Shown here one piece after another: positions 47,454 to 54,428 of a DNA stretch of 54,428 bases. A model generated the notes under the pieces. It was not told the DNA's origin, did not search any database, and worked only from the letters and a program-made list of their open reading frames with translations. Source of the DNA: Candidatus Uhrbacteria bacterium (lineage in GTDB: Bacteria > Patescibacteriota > Patescibacteriia > 2-12-FULL-60-25); contig JAUSEV010000019.1 in NCBI GenBank assembly GCA_030649995.1, positions 1-54,428 of the forward strand, read 5' to 3'. A program made the translations under genes and the position numbers. The stretch's first letter is position 1. Every line of letters starts with the position of its first letter.

Positions 47454-48770
47454 ATGCCGAAAATTCTTCCATCAAAAAAACTCGATACAGCCAAGATTCC
47501 CGCTCCTCTTCCGGAAGATTTTGTGAAAACGATGCAGGCCAGTTTGCAGAGTACTCGAGAGCAACACATGGTTCGCGGGATCGAAGAGTTGGAAAAACTC
47601 GATTCCATTACGGCATTGGTGGATGCCCTCGTTTTTAAGGCGCTTGAGGCGGGCGCTTCGGATATTCACGTTGATCCCCAAGGGGAAATCCTGTTGATTC
47701 GTTTTCGTATTGATGGAGTGTTGCATGATGTCTTATCGTTGAAAAAGGCCTTTCAGCCTTTGGTGACTACCCGTATTAAAGTGTTGGCGGGACTTCGCAC
47801 GGACGAACATCTTGTCCCACAGGATGGGAGATTTGGGATGGAGGATGACGATGGCAACAAGGTGGAAATTCGTGTCTCCATCATCCCGACGTTTTATGGG
47901 GAGAACGCGGTGTTGCGTTTGCTGGTTGGCGGCACGCATGTGATTCAACTGGAAGATTTGGGGCTTTCCGCGCGCGATCTCGCCCTTGTGCATCGATATA
48001 TTTACAAACCATACGGAATGATTTTGGCGACCGGTCCCACCGGTTCCGGCAAGACAACGACCCTGTACTCCGTGCTTCGTATTTTAAATACGCGAGAAGT
48101 TTCCATTGTGACCATCGAAGATCCGATTGAGTATGCGGTTGATGGGATCACGCAGTTGCAAGTGAATCCGCAAACAGGATTTACGTTTGCTTCCGGATTG
48201 CGTTCCATTGTTCGTCAGGATCCGAACATTGTGATGGTGGGAGAAATTCGTGATCAAGAAACCGCGGGGATTGCCGTAAATGCCGCTATGACCGGTCATC
48301 TACTGCTTTCGACGCTGCACACGATTGATGCGGCTACCACTCTGCCTCGTCTTTTGGATATGGGGATCGAACCGTTTCTCATCGCTTCCACCGTCAACAT
48401 TCTTATCGGTCAACGATTGGTTCGAAAGTTATGTGTGGATTGTCGTGTGTCAGCAACGCTCTCTGCCGAAGAACGCATGGCTCTCTCCGGCAGTATTTCC
48501 GAAGAGCGTTTGCGTTCATTAAAACAGGTGTGGCGTCCGGGAGGGTGTGATCATTGCGCGCACAGCGGATATACCAAGCGCATCGGCATTTACGAAGTTT
48601 TGGAAATGAGCGAAAAAATTCGTCCGCTCGTTATGCGTCGGGCTAATGCGGAAGAGATCCGTACGGTGGCGCGCGAAGAGGGGATGACGACCATGTTTGA
48701 TGATGGGCTTCAAAAAGTCATGACAGGAATGACTTCGCTCGCGGAATTGATTCGCGTTATTAAGGATTAA
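47454..48770 (+). CDS. pilB: Type IV pilus assembly ATPase PilB (short form)
   Basis: 438 aa; lacks most of the N-terminal domain of proteobacterial PilB (~560). Walker A GPTGSGKTT (from residue 194), Asp box, Walker B VGEIRD, His box TGHLLLSTLHT and a zinc-binding tetra-Cys motif (CVDC...CDHC). Powers pilus extension at the inner membrane; no PilT retraction ATPase is in the window. Starts the operon that continues with pilC. Confidence 0.94.
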   Translation: MPKILPSKKLDTAKIPAPLPEDFVKTMQASLQSTREQHMVRGIEELEKLDSITALVDALVFKALEAGASDIHVDPQGEILLIRFRIDGVLHDVLSLKKAFQPLVTTRIKVLAGLRTDEHLVPQDGRFGMEDDDGNKVEIRVSIIPTFYGENAVLRLLVGGTHVIQLEDLGLSARDLALVHRYIYKPYGMILATGPTGSGKTTTLYSVLRILNTREVSIVTIEDPIEYAVDGITQLQVNPQTGFTFASGLRSIVRQDPNIVMVGEIRDQETAGIAVNAAMTGHLLLSTLHTIDAATTLPRLLDMGIEPFLIASTVNILIGQRLVRKLCVDCRVSATLSAEERMALSGSISEERLRSLKQVWRPGGCDHCAHSGYTKRIGIYEVLEMSEKIRPLVMRRANAEEIRTVAREEGMTTMFDDGLQKVMTGMTSLAELIRVIKD

Positions 48771-48785
48771 GGCGAGTCCCAACAT

Positions 48786-49880
48786 ATGGCGTCATCACCT
48801 TTGCTAAACGCAAAAAATGCTGCGCCTCGATTTATGCATATCGGGGTTCAGGAGAAGATTTTATTTTTAAAACATTTGGACGTGATGTTGCAAGCGGGTA
48901 TTCCCTTACGCGAAGCGTTGGAAGCGATCGGGGAGCAGACCGCCTCTAAAACGGTCCGAGCGATTATTGTCGCCGCTGTCGCGGATTTATCCAACGGTCG
49001 GCCGCTGCACGTCTCTTTGGCAAAATTTCCTCATTTGTTTGATCCATTCTTCATCAACATCATAAGCGTGGGCGAAGCATCGGGAACGCTGACCGCTTCT
49101 TTGCAATATCTCGCTCTTCAGATGGAGCAAGCGCAAGAGATTCGTGGTCGAGTGGAGTCGGCGCTGCTCTATCCGGCCATTATTTTTTTGGGAGCGATCG
49201 GCGTGGCCATTTATTTAGCCTTTTTTTTATTGCCACAGCTCTTGCCGCTTTTTTCCTCTTTGCAAGTCACTCTGCCGCCCACTACCCGTTTTCTTATAGC
49301 CTCCGCCGGAATTTTACAGCGATTTTGGTTGTGGTTTGTGATTGGATTATTGATTATTTTGGTCGGTTTCTGGGCGCTGTATCATTATTTTTTTCGCGTT
49401 CGTTTTTTTGTGCATCGAGTGATTCTTTCCGTTCCCATTCTCGGATTTCTCTCTCGAGAATTACAAATTGCTCAATGCGCGCGTATTTTGGGAACGCTCC
49501 TCACGAGCGGAGTCAAAGTTGTACCGGCTTTACGCGTCACCGCTCATTCCATGACCAATCTTATTTATCAACGTGAGTTCGAAGAAATCGCCACTTCCGT
49601 GGAACGCGGAGAAACGATCGGTCATGATATTATCAAACATCCACATCTGTTTTCTCGCACCGCGGTGACGATGATCGCGGTGGGAGAGCGCACCGGAAGC
49701 CTGCCGCAAAGTTTGTTGGCTCTCGCCGAATTTACCGAACAGGAGGTCAAAACCATGACCGGGCGGTTGACAACGTTGATTGAGCCTCTCGTGTTGATTT
49801 TTGTTGGATTGCTGGTTGGATTTGTCGCGCTGTCCATCATCACGCCGATTTATCAATTGACCCAAAACATCGCTCAATAG
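48786..49880 (+). CDS. pilC: Pilus inner-membrane platform protein PilC
   Basis: 364 aa, GspF/PilC family. Two GspF domains (~15-140, ~220-350), each followed by TM helices (~115-140, ~165-190, ~335-360). MLQAGIPLREALEAIGEQT and AVTMIAVGERTGSLPQSL are signature stretches. Transfers rotation from PilB to the growing pilus. 15 bp after pilB. Confidence 0.93.
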   Translation: MASSPLLNAKNAAPRFMHIGVQEKILFLKHLDVMLQAGIPLREALEAIGEQTASKTVRAIIVAAVADLSNGRPLHVSLAKFPHLFDPFFINIISVGEASGTLTASLQYLALQMEQAQEIRGRVESALLYPAIIFLGAIGVAIYLAFFLLPQLLPLFSSLQVTLPPTTRFLIASAGILQRFWLWFVIGLLIILVGFWALYHYFFRVRFFVHRVILSVPILGFLSRELQIAQCARILGTLLTSGVKVVPALRVTAHSMTNLIYQREFEEIATSVERGETIGHDIIKHPHLFSRTAVTMIAVGERTGSLPQSLLALAEFTEQEVKTMTGRLTTLIEPLVLIFVGLLVGFVALSIITPIYQLTQNIAQ

Positions 49881-49886
49881 AGACTT

Positions 49887-50348
49887 ATGAAAAAGGCGAT
49901 TTGTGCGCGGCGGATCTCTCAAGGATTTACTTTGTTGGAAATGATGTTGGGGATCAGTCTCTCTGTTTTGTTATTGACGACGGCGGTGTGGGCTTTAAGC
50001 AACCAGGTCGTTCGATTGAGTAGCATGCGGGAGACGCGAGAAGCGGTGCGTCATGAATTGGAATTTGCGCGAGATGATACGATCTCCGGAACGCGAGATG
50101 CGAACTGGGGGGTGGCGTTTTTCCCGCATCTCATCGTTCGTTTTCAGGGCGATGGGTATGCCGCTCGCGTATCGGGATTTGATCGTGCCACCACGATTGA
50201 TCCGTCGATCACCCTTTCCGGAGCGAGCGAAATAAATTTTCGCCGTCCCGAAGGCGTTCCGACGGCTTCTGGAACGGTGATGATCAAAATTGATTCTCAA
50301 ACGGCCGTGATCACGGTGAATGAGGCTGGAATGGTAGAAGCTCCTTGA
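49887..50348 (+). CDS. Type IV prepilin-like protein (minor)
   Basis: 153 aa. Prepilin leader ending G|FTLLEMM followed by a hydrophobic helix (~14-38), cleaved by PilD/GspO. C-terminal beta domain with the GspH-like pattern SASGTVMIKID. Six bases after pilC. Confidence 0.85.
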   Translation: MKKAICARRISQGFTLLEMMLGISLSVLLLTTAVWALSNQVVRLSSMRETREAVRHELEFARDDTISGTRDANWGVAFFPHLIVRFQGDGYAARVSGFDRATTIDPSITLSGASEINFRRPEGVPTASGTVMIKIDSQTAVITVNEAGMVEAP

Positions 50349-50351
50349 GAT

Positions 50352-51797
50352 ATGAAAAGGATGACTCGACGATTTTGTCTTGCCCCGGCTCAATCCATTT
50401 TGGAAGTGGTGGTGGCTGCGGCTTTGTTTGCGGTGATCGTAAGTTCATTGGTGCCATTTTTGCACAATCTGGTTGGCCGATCCTCTCGAGAAGGGAGCTT
50501 GGATCAAGGTTTGTCACTCGCGCAAGAAGGGCTGGAAGCGGCCCGCGGAATTCGCGATCGTGATTGGACGGCGCTCGCCGTTGGTGATCATGGGCTTACT
50601 CTCGCGTCCAACACATGGGGATTTCAGGGAACGTCGGATACGGTTGCCGGTTTTATTCGCGCCATCACCGTGAGTGAGATCACTCCCAACGAACGACAGG
50701 TGGCGGTCAATGTTCGATGGATGGAACCTGACGCACGCATGAAGAGCGTGACCCTCACGACCATGTTAGCCGACTGGAGAAATATTACGACAGGAGGATC
50801 GAATCTGTTATCGGGGAATTGGCAAAATCCTCAAACCCTCGGTTCGATGGATGTGGGACCGGGGAATTCCGCCACCGCGCTCGCGGTTCGATCAAAGATC
50901 GTGTATCTCACCGCGACCGCGTCGGACAGCAAGAAAAATGATTTTTATATTGTGGATGCCACCGATGGAACGCACCCGATTGAGAAAGGAAGTTTGAATA
51001 CCGGACCGGGTTTACAAGCCGTGGCCATTTCCGGAAATTACGCCTATGTCGCCAATAGCGATAAAACCGCGCAACTCCAAATCATTGATATTTCAAATCC
51101 AAGCGCGCCGCAGTTGGTGAGCTCATTGCGTTTGACCGGCAACGACGAAGAAGGCTTAAGCGTGGCCGCGAGCGGAACCACCGCGTACATTGGAACTTTT
51201 CAAGCGTCAGGACCGGAATTTTTTGTGGTTGATGCGAGCGACCCGGTCAATCCTTCCCTCAAGGGATCCATCGAGGTCGGAGAGGATGTGGGAGACATAA
51301 CGATTTTTCAAAACCGTCTTTTTTTGGCAACGGCCAAAGATAGCGGCGAATTGATGGTCATGAATGTCAACGACCCGCTCTTCCCGGCTCTCACGGCCAC
51401 GATCGATATCCTTGGCGACAGCGAAAATGGCACCGGCATCTACGTGAACGTCCAAGATCATCATGCATACATCACGCGCACGGTTGGCGGCAACCATCTG
51501 ACTCATCATGAGTTGGCGATTTACGATGTTTCAAATCCGGATGCCCCGATTTTTCTCGGTTCACGTAATTTTGCTGATGATGTGAATACGGTTTTTGCGG
51601 CAGACAATTTGGTTTTTTCGGGTACCGGAAATTCAAATGAGGAATTCCAGATTTTTGATGTGACGGATCCGGCCAACCTCGTGTATGAGGTCGGTTTGAA
51701 TTTTTCGCAAATAGCAAGCGACATCGCGTTTGAAAACAATATCATTTATGTCGCCGTTCGTTCGAATGACGCCCTGCGAATTATTACTTCGCAATAG
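50352..51797 (+). CDS. Prepilin-like protein fused to LVIVD propeller domain
   Basis: 481 aa. Prepilin-type N-terminus (AQSILEVVVAAALFAVIV, ~13-35; cleavage before Gln or after Ala is atypical, as the usual Gly-Phe is missing). Residues ~36-150 look like a PilV-type pilin head (SREGSLDQGLSLAQEGLEAARGIRD). Residues ~165-475 carry six to seven repeats of the LVIVD type (YIVDATDGTHP, IIDISNPSAP, FVVDASDPVNP, IYDVSNPDAP, IFDVTDPANL), expected to form a beta-propeller. Likely an adhesive tip subunit of the pilus. Confidence 0.85.
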   Translation: MKRMTRRFCLAPAQSILEVVVAAALFAVIVSSLVPFLHNLVGRSSREGSLDQGLSLAQEGLEAARGIRDRDWTALAVGDHGLTLASNTWGFQGTSDTVAGFIRAITVSEITPNERQVAVNVRWMEPDARMKSVTLTTMLADWRNITTGGSNLLSGNWQNPQTLGSMDVGPGNSATALAVRSKIVYLTATASDSKKNDFYIVDATDGTHPIEKGSLNTGPGLQAVAISGNYAYVANSDKTAQLQIIDISNPSAPQLVSSLRLTGNDEEGLSVAASGTTAYIGTFQASGPEFFVVDASDPVNPSLKGSIEVGEDVGDITIFQNRLFLATAKDSGELMVMNVNDPLFPALTATIDILGDSENGTGIYVNVQDHHAYITRTVGGNHLTHHELAIYDVSNPDAPIFLGSRNFADDVNTVFAADNLVFSGTGNSNEEFQIFDVTDPANLVYEVGLNFSQIASDIAFENNIIYVAVRSNDALRIITSQ

Positions 51798-51800
51798 CCT

Positions 51801-52295
51801 ATGACTTTTCGTCGGCCCAGTGGTTTTACGCTTCTCGAGACGGTTTTGTACGCTTTTTTGTTGGCGTTGTTCATCGGAAACGCTGCGCTCTTGGCGCGTT
51901 CTTTGTTTATGACACGCACAAAACTGCAGTCAAATTTTATTCTGGAAGAAAACATGCGTTTTGCCATGACACGCATCACTTCTCGCATCCGTGCGGCCGA
52001 TGATATCTTCATTCCATCTGTGGCGACCACGAGCAGTTCCCTTGTTCTCACCATGAGTGGCGCTGCGGAGAATCCAACCACCATCACTTCGACGAGTGGA
52101 ACCATCACGATCAGCCAAGGAGTCGGCGCCGCCGTTTCGCTCACCTCTCGAGAGATACAAATCACCTCGCTGATCTTTACGCGTCTGACGGCAACGCCAC
52201 CACAAGTACGGATTGAGGCGGTCGGCAGAATACGTCAAAATACCGCTCTGCAACCACCCCTCACCATGACGCAGACCATAACCATCCCTCGTTGA
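51801..52295 (+). CDS. Prepilin-like minor pilin (PilW/GspJ-type)
   Basis: 164 aa. Leader S-G|FTLLETVLYAFLLALFIG, hydrophobic helix (~8-32), then a beta domain (LTMSGAAENPTTITSTSG, SLIFTRLTATPPQVRIEAVGRI), similar to GspJ/PilW. Three bases after the propeller-pilin gene. Confidence 0.85.
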   Translation: MTFRRPSGFTLLETVLYAFLLALFIGNAALLARSLFMTRTKLQSNFILEENMRFAMTRITSRIRAADDIFIPSVATTSSSLVLTMSGAAENPTTITSTSGTITISQGVGAAVSLTSREIQITSLIFTRLTATPPQVRIEAVGRIRQNTALQPPLTMTQTITIPR

Positions 52296-52299
52296 TTGT

Positions 52300-52719
52300 A
52301 TGTTTTTTTTCAAGAATTTGTTTCCTCGACGAGCCCGTTCCGGATCAGCTTTGTTATTAACCGTTTTAGTTTTGTCCGTCATCGTTTTACGTCTGGTCGT
52401 CGCAAGCAGTGCGGCCTTTATACAAATTGAGCAGCGGTCAATCGCTTCACGAAATAAGAAAGTGGCGGAAGCCGGAGCCGTGGCTTGCATGGAGCATGCC
52501 ATGAATGCGCTTGGAAGAAATCCTGGGTATGGAGGGGGAGAGGTTTACACAGGCGCAATCACGCCTTGCACCGTTCGTCCGGTGGAGGTTGGCGCCGGAA
52601 CATGGGTGTTAAAAAGTGAGGCGACAGTTGGTATGCAGACCTCGCGTTTGCAAGTCAGGCTTTCGGCACTCGTTCCTCCACAGATCGCATCTTGGCAAGA
52701 AGTGGCGAGTTTTCCATAA
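52300..52719 (+). CDS. PilX-like minor pilus protein
   Basis: 139 aa. The N-terminus SGSALLLTVLVLSVIVL followed by AAFIQIEQRSIASRN resembles PilX-N proteins; the C-terminal domain has three Cys. Part of the pilus operon. No canonical Phe after the cleavage site. Confidence 0.78.
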   Translation: MFFFKNLFPRRARSGSALLLTVLVLSVIVLRLVVASSAAFIQIEQRSIASRNKKVAEAGAVACMEHAMNALGRNPGYGGGEVYTGAITPCTVRPVEVGAGTWVLKSEATVGMQTSRLQVRLSALVPPQIASWQEVASFP

Positions 52720-52794
52720 AAAAGAGACAAAAAATCACTCTTGTAGTATCATGTATCCTTGTGGATAAACTTATTTTTTAATTATTTTTTCTCT

Positions 52795-53250
52795 ATGAAG
52801 AAAAGATCATTCGCCGGGTTTACGCTTATTGAGCTTTTAATCGTGATTGCCATCATTGCCATCTTGGCAGCGGCGGTGATCGTGGCCCTGAATCCGGCTC
52901 GTCAATTTTCGCAAGCGAGGAATTCCACCCGTTCCACGCATGTGAATACTATCTTAAGCGCCATTCAACAGAATGCCGCTGACAACGCAGGAGTCTTTAC
53001 CTGTGCCGCGGGCGCGGTTCCCGTAACATCAACAGCCATGAAGTCCAGTGGTGGCTATGACGTTTGCGGTTGCATCGTGCCCACGTTCCTGTCCTCGCTG
53101 CCATTTGATCCTTCGGCTACCGGCGCAAAATATACCAGCTGTTCGGATTATGATACGGGGTATCAAATCAACCGTGATACCACGAGCAGCCGTATCACCG
53201 TTTCCGCTTCTGCGGCAGAATTGAGCAAGGTGATCAGCGCCTCGCAATAA
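52795..53250 (+). CDS. Type IV pilin, probable major subunit
   Basis: 151 aa. Canonical prepilin: MKKRSFAG|FTLIELLIVIAIIAILAA with Glu5 of the mature protein. The C-terminal domain has a Cys-rich region (FTCAAG, YDVCGCIV, TSCSDYDTGY) likely with disulfide bonds. It sits 75 bp after the minor pilins and has its own terminator, consistent with stronger separate expression. Confidence 0.93.
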   Translation: MKKRSFAGFTLIELLIVIAIIAILAAAVIVALNPARQFSQARNSTRSTHVNTILSAIQQNAADNAGVFTCAAGAVPVTSTAMKSSGGYDVCGCIVPTFLSSLPFDPSATGAKYTSCSDYDTGYQINRDTTSSRITVSASAAELSKVISASQ

Positions 53251-53265
53251 AAAAAACGCTTGGCT

Positions 53266-53303
53266 AAAACCTCGCTTCGAGAAACATCGGAGCGGGGTTT
53301 TTG
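53266..53303 (+). terminator. Terminator of the major pilin gene
   Basis: AAAACC-t-CGCTtCG pairs with CGgAGCG-GGGTTTT and is followed by TTTTTG. Confidence 0.88.
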
Positions 53304-53350
53304 TATAGGTGCGTGAGGAGGATTGACCTGTCATTATATTTGACAAAACG

Positions 53351-54428
53351 GAGCTAATAGACATTTCGTGTTGGTTTTTGTCCCTGTCGGAGAGCCAAAT
53401 ACCAGCTGGCGAGAGCCAGCTTTTTGGTGGTTGAAATTCCACGATGACATCGAAACAATTCTTTGAGGCGGCTGTTGAGTCCGCCCTCAACATGATTGGA
53501 AGTTCTTGGGACAGATGGATCCGTCACAAACCGAAAAAGGTCCGGGATGGCGTTGCGCAGAAGAGAGCGTGTGCCTCGAAGTTTGCGATGCGTATACCAC
53601 CATCTTCCACTGAAACTATATGTCCGTTCTTTGAGGAATGTGGTGTGCCGACGGTTCCAATAACGGAAAGCTCGGATCCACCGTCGCTTTTGTCGTTTGG
53701 TACGGATATCAGACAGGCATCGGACGAGAATAAGAAGTTCTCGTCCCGCTTTTGTTTTTGGATTCTGTGTGAGCCAACCGCATGCCTGACGCATGACATG
53801 GATGAGACAGCGCTGAATCTTCGTATGAGGCCAAATCTCATGAATCGCCTTTAACATGCCTCTTTGGCCGTCACAAACGACAAAGGAAGGTTCAAAGACC
53901 TTCTGCAGCTCCGCAAGAAACATCGTCCAAGACGTATAGCATTCCCGAGGGGCAGGCATCCAAGAAACAGGACGAAGACGATCTCCGTCTCCGGCAATAA
54001 GCAACATGCATTGTCGTGGGACGACGGAAGTGGCGTCGAGGACAAGGACACGGACACTCGATTCAAGACGCGGTACTGGTGGACGAAGCCAGAATGGCGT
54101 GAACCACCGGAAAAGTGTTTTCACCGTGATGTGTTGATTGGTCGTTAATGCTTGCAAGGTCGTTTTCGTGGTGAGCCACCTCACAAACAAAAACAACCGT
54201 TCGCGTTCACGGTTGTCTTTGCGTTTTCGTGTTCCTGAAATTCGACAATATTTGCAGAACCAACGTGTCGAACCTGCAGCCGTCTTTCCCCATTTACTCA
54301 TCGACTTGTGACAGGTCGGGCAATGTTTTTTTGTGACGATTAGGGATCATATTCCCTAATTATTTCAGAACGGAGCTACATCTACAAGAAAAACAACTAA
54401 ATCACCAACACGAAATGTCTATTAGCTC
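53351..54428. mobile_element. Insertion sequence, IS256/IS1249-like, complete
   Basis: A perfect 25-bp terminal inverted repeat, beginning GAGCTAATAGACATTTCG, occupies 53351-53375 and, inverted, 54404-54428. The element is 1078 bp with one transposase gene. A TTAGGGA/TCCCTAA hairpin (54340-54359) sits just inside the right end. The window ends exactly at the IS border, so the target duplication cannot be checked. Confidence 0.92.
53354..54301 (-). CDS. IS1249-like DDE transposase
   Basis: 315 aa from ATG. RNase H-like core with catalytic Asp in VLVLDATS, second Asp in VVCDGQRGM, and Glu in SNHVEGGLNSRLKELFRCHRG, typical of IS256/MULE-type and IS1249 transposases. The frame stays open upstream of the ATG for 15 codons that encode CPTCHKS, which with CKYC (residues ~17-20) completes a zinc ribbon, so the natural start is probably further up. 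No ATG/GTG/TTG lies there; ATC at 54340 is a candidate. Confidence 0.88.
   Translation of the reverse strand: MSKWGKTAAGSTRWFCKYCRISGTRKRKDNRERERLFLFVRWLTTKTTLQALTTNQHITVKTLFRWFTPFWLRPPVPRLESSVRVLVLDATSVVPRQCMLLIAGDGDRLRPVSWMPAPRECYTSWTMFLAELQKVFEPSFVVCDGQRGMLKAIHEIWPHTKIQRCLIHVMRQACGWLTQNPKTKAGRELLILVRCLSDIRTKRQKRRWIRAFRYWNRRHTTFLKERTYSFSGRWWYTHRKLRGTRSLLRNAIPDLFRFVTDPSVPRTSNHVEGGLNSRLKELFRCHRGISTTKKLALASWYLALRQGQKPTRNVY

Overview
The window reads as a Patescibacteria (Candidate Phyla Radiation) genome fragment, most likely a Parcubacteria-like lineage. Reasons seen in the sequence: small informational and housekeeping genes, a split transketolase, a minimal glycolysis/pentose set, a short PilB, large serine recombinases, and two secreted proteins carrying a domain (GDLIK...YRPG...TDPK...DDIPDAFF) that I know mainly from CPR surface proteins. 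UGA is a normal stop here, so this is not a Gracilibacteria/Absconditabacteria genome. The right edge (53351-54428) is an insertion sequence whose terminal repeat is the last base of the window, so the contig probably broke at a repeated IS.

Layout. 1-702: a structured RNA running leftward off the edge, a degenerate G/A-rich repeat block and tRNA-Glu. 0.8-5.0 kb: an orphan lipoprotein, an orphan membrane protein and a P-type cation ATPase. 5.0-5.6 kb: a toxin-antitoxin pair whose RelE-type toxin is broken by one in-frame TGA. 5.6-11.5 kb (mostly minus strand): trmD, a KH protein, an orphan membrane protein, two GT4 glycosyltransferases and an undecaprenyl-phosphate sugar transferase (cell-surface glycan). 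11.6-14.9 kb: an XerC/D recombinase, two tRNA-Pro copies and a large serine recombinase bracketed by 148-bp inverted repeats. 14.9-21.6 kb: a membrane FHA protein, gpmI, nth, a PAP2 phosphatase, an MltG-like enzyme, tRNA-Arg and a lipoprotein. 21.7-30.1 kb: tRNA-His, an HTH/Doc toxin-antitoxin module, NUDIX, an HD hydrolase with a structured leader, a structured independent ncRNA, a cupredoxin, an SPFH protein, a cupin, YwbE, a ZIP transporter with a leader hairpin, and ArfB. 30.1-38 kb: PH-domain proteins, ruvB, DedA, tRNA-Leu, surface proteins, fba with a PfkB kinase, and YtxH. 38.5-44.2 kb (minus): transketolase halves, two CPR-domain surface proteins, an Nmad1-like protein, rpe and rpiB. 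44.3-53.3 kb: ileS, tRNA-Arg and a type IV pilus operon.

How it fits together. Fba, GpmI, split transketolase, Rpe and RpiB give lower glycolysis plus the non-oxidative pentose phosphate route. The 7.7-11.5 kb glycan genes, the PAP2 phosphatase and MltG serve envelope assembly. PilB, PilC and several prepilins make a pilus; one prepilin is fused to a propeller-like LVIVD domain.

The most distinctive signals lie outside ordinary genes. (i) A ~255-nt RNA gene at 26.1 kb has its own promoter, a closing 5'/3' stem, internal stems and a terminator, and matches no RNA I know. (ii) A serine recombinase lies between inverted repeats next to a tRNA-Pro duplicate with an enlarged anticodon arm. (iii) About nine short arrays share a 7-bp period but use different words, and some lie in frame inside genes. 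(iv) At least five genes have their -10 box 6-7 bp before the ATG, implying leaderless mRNAs, while five orphan genes instead carry strong Shine-Dalgarno sites and their own terminators.
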